Positions 31,301 through 35,099 of a stretch of DNA of 35,099 bases are shown piece after piece. Position numbers and translations under genes: made by a program. The stretch's first letter is position 1, and each line of letters begins with the position of its first letter. The DNA is from Porogramme epimiltina. Lineage: Eukaryota > Basidiomycota > Agaricomycetes > Polyporales > Polyporaceae. The notes below the pieces were generated by a model that did not search any database, was not told the DNA's origin, and saw only the letters and a program-made list of their open reading frames with translations. Where the stretch lies: the NCBI GenBank assembly GCA_900155495.1, contig FTLJ01000846.1, positions 1 to 35,099 of the forward strand, given 5' to 3'.

Positions 31301-32482
31301 GATAGGAGATTAGGGCGGCTGTTACCTGAGGGACCGCGGTGGGGACGGCTGAGGGAGGGGGCAGGAAGGCTTCGTACGGTGCGGGTGGATGTAGAGCCCC
31401 TACAGGTGTATGCGCACCAGTCCCAGGGGCGAAAGTTGATGATGGAGGAGGGATAGTAGCTTGCGTGGGCTCAAGCTTCACTGTTGCCAAGGATGCTGAA
31501 GAGCGCATATGATTTGAGCTACCTTCTGAACGCGATGGCTTGCACTCGAAGACCTCCACCTCCATTTCACCGAGCCAGAGACCGACGACGTCGTCCAGAT
31601 TGATGACCACTGAGCTCCCTGAGGCACCCTGGGCCAGTAGCGCGCGGTCGTTACATGGCAAGCCCGCGATGAGGGAAGATCCTGCGCCCCCACTTGAAGG
31701 ACCGGATCTTGAGGGACCCGCTACAGCGTTCGGCTGCTTGAGGGCAGGGATGGAGGCGAGGACTGCGGATACTGCGGGGGAAGGGGATGACGCTTGGAAT
31801 TGGGCGAGGATGCGCTCAATCTCGAGGATACGGTTGTGGAGGGATTGGACGTCCCTGGAGCAGACATGAAACGAGCCCCATAGGGAGTAGAGCGGAGAGG
31901 GGACGTACACTTTCTCGGCCGCGGCCTGGGAGTAGACGCACCGTTGCACGGTGTCGCGCTTGATACACGAACTGCAGGGCGTTCGGCGGTCGCACTTTAG
32001 TTTTAGGCGTTTGCACTGGTGGATACGAGTCAACGGATCGTTGCGACGGATGGCGTTTGGGAGCGGGCGCGCCGCGACGGTGACTGGACCATACTACCTG
32101 AGCGCCTGGGACACGCTCTACTCGGTCGCGAGTATGATCTCGAAAAGTACCCCAGGGACGACAGAGAGGGATACGAGTGGAATAAGAGAGAGATAGAGAC
32201 GAAAGCTTACCTCTGCACAGACGACGGTGATACGAGAGCGTATGTGCCTGCAAAGACATTGTAGCGCGCGCAAGTGAGCAGAAGGGGGCCGGGTACGCAC
32301 GGTCCGTTGGAGAACTTGGGCTGCCCGGAAGAAGAGCCCTGCGCGGACGCGCCACCCATGTCGCCGCTTTGTGCGTGCTGCATTGCGGGGGCGGAGGAGG
32401 AAGAGGGGAAGCTGATGGCGGTCGCAGGAGAGAGCGAAGGGGTCAGCCCCAGATCGGTGTCGAGACCGGGAGACTGCTCCAT
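28317..32482 (-). CDS. Zn2Cys6 fungal transcription factor with fungal-specific TF domain and long Gln/Pro/His tail (1240 aa, 6 exons)
   Basis: Minus-strand exons are 32301-32482, 32211-32247, 31909-32015, 30711-31854, 30495-30625 and 28317-30438, joining to 1240 residues. The Zn2Cys6 cluster spans residues 71-99 with Cys at 71, 74, 81, 87, 90 and 99, and the basic KRLKLKCDRR core. A short linker is followed by a dimerisation-type helix (DVQSLHNRILEIERILAQF). The fungal-specific TF (middle homology) domain lies around residues 320-800: YLKAFRETMLLHPCVNIPHF, VARMMGLGMDPDEFPGTYNL, EAETRRRVWWDVYYYDL and FVADCMGHPPLI. The last 400 or so residues are disordered, with Lys/Ala-rich, Pro-rich, poly-Gln and His/Pro/Gln-rich runs, a plausible activation region. 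It should act in the nucleus as a DNA-binding regulator. Target genes cannot be read from the sequence; nearness to the pectinase gene, 3.6 kb away, is not evidence. The first 60 residues are Ser/Ala/Gly-rich and weakly supported apart from the good splice fit. Confidence 0.9.
28395..28890 (-). repeat. CAG/CTG-rich coding repeats encoding poly-Gln and His-rich runs
   Basis: Within the last exon of the transcription factor, several CTG-rich blocks on the plus strand (near 28398-28430, 28605-28625, 28778-28815 and 28848-28862) encode Gln runs of four to seven residues. Codons for His/Pro/Gln repeats lie between them. These are coding microsatellites and likely to vary in length between strains. 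Confidence 0.7.
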
Positions 32483-35099
32483 GGTTTGCGCACGCGCACC
32501 GATGCGGACGTGCGAGTGGGTGCGCTCCCAGAGCCGTGGGCGGCGTGTGGGAGAGGCAAGAGGAGAAGAGGGCGGGTAGGGGAGAGGGAGGAGCGGGAGG
32601 GAGAGCGCAAGAGATGGAGTGTGAAAGGGAGCGAGAGAGAGAGGCAAAGGACGGGCGCGGGAATTGGCTCGCGTCCAGCCACTGCCAGCCGATCTTGAGA
32701 ACGCCTTCTTCTCAGGACCGAACTCAGGACCCCGAAACAACCCTCCGGTCAATTCCCCCCACTCCGCGCCGGCGCCCCGCCACGCCCCGCCGCGAGTTTC
32801 CAACTCCGCGCGCCCTCTCAATTAACGGCCAATTTCTGGCGACATCGCCACGCAGGGCCTCCGACTCCGTTCCACGTCCCCCACGTCGCCCTCGCACGCC
32901 GCGCCCGTCGCACAGGCTTCGCACCCGCCGCGCCCTCTGTCGGGAGGGGGCCCCAGCATTCCACGGCCGGGGTGGTGTTTGGGGCCGGGCGCGGAAAGGA
33001 AAGGTCGCACGGTGGGCCAGGGGCCTTGACAGAGGGTTTGGATCCTTGCCATACGGGGGCAAGCGCGATCAGCGTTGGTCAAGGGGCGTGACCAATCTTG
33101 TCTCTACCGTCTGACCCCGTCTGACACTCCGCCCGACGTTATCATCCCACAGCAGCGGCTGCCAGCGCCCGCCAGCGTCCCACCGATCTCGCTTTCCCGT
33201 CCTCGCCCGCGATGTCTGGAATCTCGCCCCCTCCACAGCCCACGGCCATCGTCCGGCATCGACAGGCCCTCCATTGCGCGCCCGCGCTCTCCCGCCGCAC
33301 CCGACCCGCCCGTGCGCCCCCGTCCACCTGACAGCCCTACATTCTTCCGCATTAACGCGGCACGCCCGCCGCGATCGCCCCCACCCGGCCTCCCAGACAT
33401 TCCAGCCCGCTCCCAAAAGAAAAACATACGCACCCCCGTCCCCATTCGGAGCGCAGCACGCTTCGCCGCGGAGTTTAGCCTGCGCAGGCACGCCAGGTGG
33501 CATTGGGGGCATCTTTGCCATCAGCGACCCCCCCCCCACCTCCCGCATACGTACATTGCACCCTTGCGGCGCGCCCCCCTCCAAAACCACCGCCCGTCGA
33601 CGGATATGGCTGCCCCCCTGGCGTGGTGGCGCGAGCGTCCCTCGCGCTCCGCGCTGCCATGCGGCTACTCGCCGTCTCCTCGCACTAAACGCTACCACGC
33701 ACCAACAAGCACCGAAAACTGCGCCCCGGCCCACCCAGCCCGTCCCACCCCACCTCAGATCCGGCGCTCCGTGCCCCACCACCGTAAATCCCAGAGATGG
33801 CGCACGATCGCACCGTCCCCCCGCGCGTTCCGCACCCGTCCCGCCCGTGCCTCTTACGTTCGCGCTTCGGAAAGGGGGGGGGGGGGTGGGGGGCGCCAAG
33901 TGCAAGTGGAGGGGCGTCGCGCAGGCCAGACCCCGACGCGCGCGCTCCTTCTTCCATGACATCGTCGTCGCAAGGGCGAGGGCGCAGTGGGATCCGCGGA
34001 AGATGGGAACTCCCACCGCCGCGTGCCGCGTGCGCGTACGCCTGATCATGCGCGCGCCATATCGCGCCCTTCTGTCTGCTTCTCCCCCCTCCTCTTCCCC
34101 AGAGCCCCCGCACCCTGCGCGGACCGCACAGAGTTCTGGGGCCCTCCCGGGCGCGCACGGGCGCGGGGGTCGCTCCTGATAGACTCGGCCTTCCTCCCGC
34201 ACATGAAATCTAATCACGACAGCGAACCGCCCTGCCAATAAGCACCTCGTCACCCCCGCTGTCCGCTGTCCGCACGAAGCCCCCGCAGGCGCATCGCGGG
34301 GCCATTCATCCGACAAGCACGTCGACGCGTCATCGTCGCCGCCCAGCAACGTCGACGGCAGCGGCGACCTCGCGAGTCAAATCCCACTCAAACGCTTCCC
34401 CAGAGACGCCCCGCCTCCCCACGTGCCCCCCCGCCAATCCCCCAATCCGCGCGCGTCCCCCCTGGCCCCGCGCCCGGAGTCGAAGCCAGCGGAGCAAAAA
34501 CGTCGTGGCGAAGCCCCCCCAAGGAGACGCGGCCTCCACCGTGCCGGTGCCCAAGGCGCACCTGGGCCGGCGGCATCCCTCGCGCGGCGCCGTCCTGCCG
34601 TTATCGTGCGTCCCCCCTCCCCCAGCCCTCTCTCCCGTCATGCGCGCGGGCTTCGAAATTCGAACTGCCCAAACTGATGCGGGCCCCCCAGGCTCTTCTG
34701 TGGTTTGCAACGCGTCCGCAACCGTGGCCCGTCCGGCCGCTGCGTCCCCACCCGCAGCGTCCCAGCCCAATTGTGCGCCGGATGTTCGCATCTTGGGGGT
34801 CCCAACCGCACCGCGCGCTCCCACTCGAAGCCCGCTCGGAGTCTGTTCCTCCCAGGCTTCTGCGTGCTTCTGCGCTTCTCGCGTGGGCGCGGGCCCTGGC
34901 GCGGCGGACGCCCGCCGCACCGCACGCCGCCGCGCACCGAACACGGCGGGCGGGCCGACCGACGCGGCGGGACCCCGGGGACGGCGTCGGGCCCGCCCTC
35001 GCTCCCTCCCTTCACCGAAGGCCCTCACCCCCCCCCACCCCATCTCTCCTGCCCCCTCCGCTGCCTCTGTCAGCACCCGCCCGACGCGCTCCTGATAGC
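32483..35099. other. Upstream region of the transcription factor gene, no gene recognised
   Basis: This stretch is very GC-rich and C-rich on the plus strand. Long overlapping frames on both strands (for example 33069-34349 minus and 33274-34179 plus) are dominated by Arg, Pro, Ala and Gly and resemble no family. It probably contains the promoter and 5' leader of the transcription factor. A near-continuous 20-nt G tract lies at 33874-33893. CCAATAAG occurs at about 34235. Confidence 0.45.
33874..33893 (+). repeat. Poly-G tract
   Basis: Thirteen G, one T, then six G. It is the longest homopurine-G run in the window and a candidate G-quadruplex site about 1.4 kb upstream of the transcription factor ATG. 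Confidence 0.8.

Noticed and set aside
33069..34349. 426-codon minus-strand open frame, with a 301-codon plus-strand frame overlapping it
   Set aside because: Both strands are open at once with Arg/Gly/Pro/Ala-rich translations and no recognisable domain; treated as GC-driven chance.
1..35099. CRISPR arrays, bacterial operons, ribosome binding sites, tRNA or rRNA genes
   Set aside because: The genes are intron-rich and eukaryotic, no regularly spaced repeats were seen, and no convincing tRNA or rRNA sequence was found by eye; a covariance-model scan would be needed to exclude tRNAs fully.

Overview
This window looks like nuclear DNA of a filamentous basidiomycete, most likely a wood-decay Agaricomycete of the Polyporales type. 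That placement is inference. The sequence shows GC-rich genes cut by many short GT..AG introns (mostly 45-130 nt), mixed gene orientations, and families typical of such fungi: an F-box/LRR-type protein opening MHRCL, a GPI-anchored Kre9/KNH-domain protein, a GH28 endopolygalacturonase, and a very long Zn2Cys6 transcription factor with a poly-Q/His tail. All exon coordinates below were derived by hand from splice consensus and reading phase.

Layout, left to right. 1-4.6 kb: no gene recognised. 4.78-5.29 kb (+): small secreted 8-Cys protein with a TATA box. 5.58-7.23 kb: a 1,636-bp non-autonomous DNA transposon with about 315-bp terminal inverted repeats and a perfect 9-bp target-site duplication. 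It has captured a piece of a 6-phosphogluconolactonase gene, introns included, which makes it a Pack-MULE-like element and the main discovery here. 7.65-8.86 kb (-): GPI-anchored Kre9/KNH protein with an unusually long first intron holding an antisense ORF. 9.41-11.99 kb (-): Ser/Thr protein kinase with an HQD catalytic loop. 12.39-13.59 kb (+): splicing factor SYF2. 13.94-16.42 kb (+): CtIP/Sae2/Ctp1 DNA-end-resection factor. 16.61-19.14 kb (-): GPI1, a subunit of the GPI-GlcNAc transferase, in 13 exons. 19.56-19.75 kb (-): a doubtful short-chain-dehydrogenase-like relic. 20.0-21.93 kb (+): F-box protein. 22.40-24.67 kb (-): endopolygalacturonase in 14 exons, one only 17 nt long. 24.8-28.3 kb: long gene-poor stretch with simple repeats and a purine tract. 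28.3-32.48 kb (-): Zn2Cys6 transcription factor. 32.5-35.1 kb: GC-rich upstream region, no gene recognised.

The genes do not form an obvious pathway cluster. The core block from 9.4 to 19.1 kb holds conserved housekeeping functions (kinase, splicing, DSB repair, GPI biosynthesis). The flanks hold secreted or lineage-specific functions (small secreted protein, cell-wall protein, pectinase, F-box, large TF) and the transposon. That mix resembles an ordinary euchromatic fungal region with one TE insertion.
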